This document shows, piece after piece, positions 63,403 to 64,000 of a stretch of DNA of 64,000 bases. The stretch is taken from NCBI RefSeq assembly GCF_000783395.1, contig NZ_JSFK01000007.1, positions 1 to 64,000 on the forward strand. Direction: 5' to 3'. The DNA is from Pseudomonas chlororaphis (GTDB lineage: Bacteria; Pseudomonadota; Gammaproteobacteria; Pseudomonadales; Pseudomonadaceae). The stretch's first letter is position 1; the number at the start of each line of letters is the position of its first letter. The position numbers and the translations under genes are program-made. The notes beneath the pieces are model-generated. The model was not told the origin of the DNA, did no database searches, and worked only from the letters and a program-made list of their open reading frames with translations.

Positions 63403-63729
63403 AAAAAAGGCGACCCAAGGGTCGCCCAGTTCCTCCCGACACGCACCACCACAGCGCTGTCGGGCCGCGATTGGGATTGGCGGGCAAACCAAATGCAAAA
63501 CCGCCCATTCCTCTCGCGTTTTCCAGAGCTCGGAAGCTTTGGTGTTGCTGCCTTTTCCACCACAGAGCTGGCAGCTTTTGCGCCAGGGGTGAACAACGGA
63601 TTGTTCGCCCCGGCACGGTGCCGGTGTTGGTCATAGGGACCTCGCCGGCGTTTGGGCCTATCAAGCCACACGACAAATGTATCACTACTGCCTGTCGTGC
63701 GGCACTGGCAACATTCAAGGATTAATGCC
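63403..63729 (-). ncRNA. candidate structured small RNA between cro and cII-like gene
   Basis: No convincing protein fills this stretch. On the minus strand it ends in a terminator (GGGCGACC-CTT-GGGTCGCC then TTTTTT, about 63425-63403). Further palindromes are CCCGACA/TGTCGGG (63435-63464) and CCGGCACGGTGCCGG (near 63616). It could be a phage regulatory antisense RNA of the C4/P4-immunity kind; this is a guess from position and structure. A 110-codon minus-strand frame covers the same region. Confidence 0.35.
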
Positions 63730-64000
63730 ATGAGCCGAATCGCTCTGAGTTCTGTAGATCGAGCCCAGCGGGAAGTCCTGCCGCTCGATCTTGCGCTTTA
63801 TCACGCTGCACGCGACTACCCAGGCGGCGCCGCTGCTATCGCAGCCACCACTGGCCGCAACGCCACGACGTTGCAGCACAAGCTTTCCCCAACCCATCCA
63901 AGCCACACCGTGAACATCCAAGAGTTTGGCGAGATCCTGGAACTGACTAAGGATCGCCGCATTCTGGATGCGGTGCATGCGCTGGTCGGCGACACGACTT
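63730..64000 (+). CDS. CII-like phage regulatory protein, cut by window edge
   Basis: 90 residues are visible (MSRIALSSVDRAQREVLPLD, LYHAARDYPGGAAAIAATTG, LQHKLSPTHPSHTVNIQEFGEIL). It resembles the phage regulatory CII/CP76 family: HTH with GGAAAIA..tGr. It continues past the right edge. AAGGA lies about 9 bp before the ATG. Confidence 0.75.
   Translation, partial: MSRIALSSVDRAQREVLPLDLALYHAARDYPGGAAAIAATTGRNATTLQHKLSPTHPSHTVNIQEFGEILELTKDRRILDAVHALVGDTT

Larger units (their letters stand above)
52830..64000. mobile_element. prophage integrated in dusA (left part only)
   Basis: It starts inside the 5' end of dusA and continues past the right window edge. The content is a dusA-type integrase, a cargo module, a leftward early operon, a CI/Cro switch and a CII-like gene. 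No structural or lysis gene is in view, and the right attachment site is not visible, so whether it is intact cannot be judged. Confidence 0.85.

Noticed and set aside
63471..63725. 84-codon plus-strand frame between cro and the CII-like gene
   Set aside because: No RBS, no family resemblance, and it runs through strong hairpins and an opposing terminator.

Overview
The window is chromosomal DNA from a fluorescent-group Pseudomonas. This rests on the gene content and order (mfd-csiV, gap, sthA, lolCDE, a copper-inducible cin locus, mlaA-rssB-rssC-tal, dusA), the GC-rich codon use, and dispersed REP palindromes of the types GTGGGAGCTGGCTTGCCAGC and GTGGGAGCGAGCCTGCTCGC. No tRNA, rRNA or CRISPR array was seen.

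Bases 1-26.8 kb are ordinary core genome. They hold a SNF2/SWIM helicase, csiV and mfd (one leftward run), a long GAPDH, an MHS-family carboxylate transporter, apbE, sthA, a glycerophosphodiesterase, a PilZ protein, the lolC-lolD-lolE lipoprotein exporter, the divergent cinSR/cinAQ copper locus with a cop-box-like operator, a HAD-fold protein that has lost its catalytic acids, mlaA, a second PilZ protein, the rssB-rssC stress-regulation pair and transaldolase.

Bases 26.9-51.5 kb are an exopolysaccharide island between tal and dusA. One arm has a glycosyl hydrolase, an Etp/Wzb-type phosphatase, a Wzc-type tyrosine kinase, one GT4 glycosyltransferase, a pyruvyltransferase, a flippase, a polymerase, an acyltransferase and an SGNH esterase. 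The second has an orphan phosphomannomutase C-terminal domain, galU and galE. The third is a yjbEFGH/gfcABCD-type module with a Wza-like exporter inserted after yjbE. A WcaJ-type initiating transferase, two receiver-less winged-helix regulators and uppP complete it. Together they predict a Wzx/Wzy-dependent, pyruvylated and acylated glucose-galactose polymer with a very short repeat unit. A 590-bp array of four REP doublets lies inside the island.

Bases 52.9-64 kb are the left part of a prophage integrated at the 5' end of dusA; its right end is outside the window. After the integrase comes an AT-richer three-gene cargo module: a DGQHR (DndB-like) protein, an unknown protein and an adenine DNA methyltransferase. 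Then come a leftward early operon, whose genes are mostly joined by 4-bp ATGA overlaps, and the CI/Cro switch, a probable small RNA and a partial CII-like gene. The early operon includes two PrtN-family proteins, a cytosine methyltransferase with a second plausible gene overprinted on it, a degenerate HD protein and a KilA-C protein. The most interesting points are the cargo module, the overprinted methyltransferase locus and the exopolysaccharide island.
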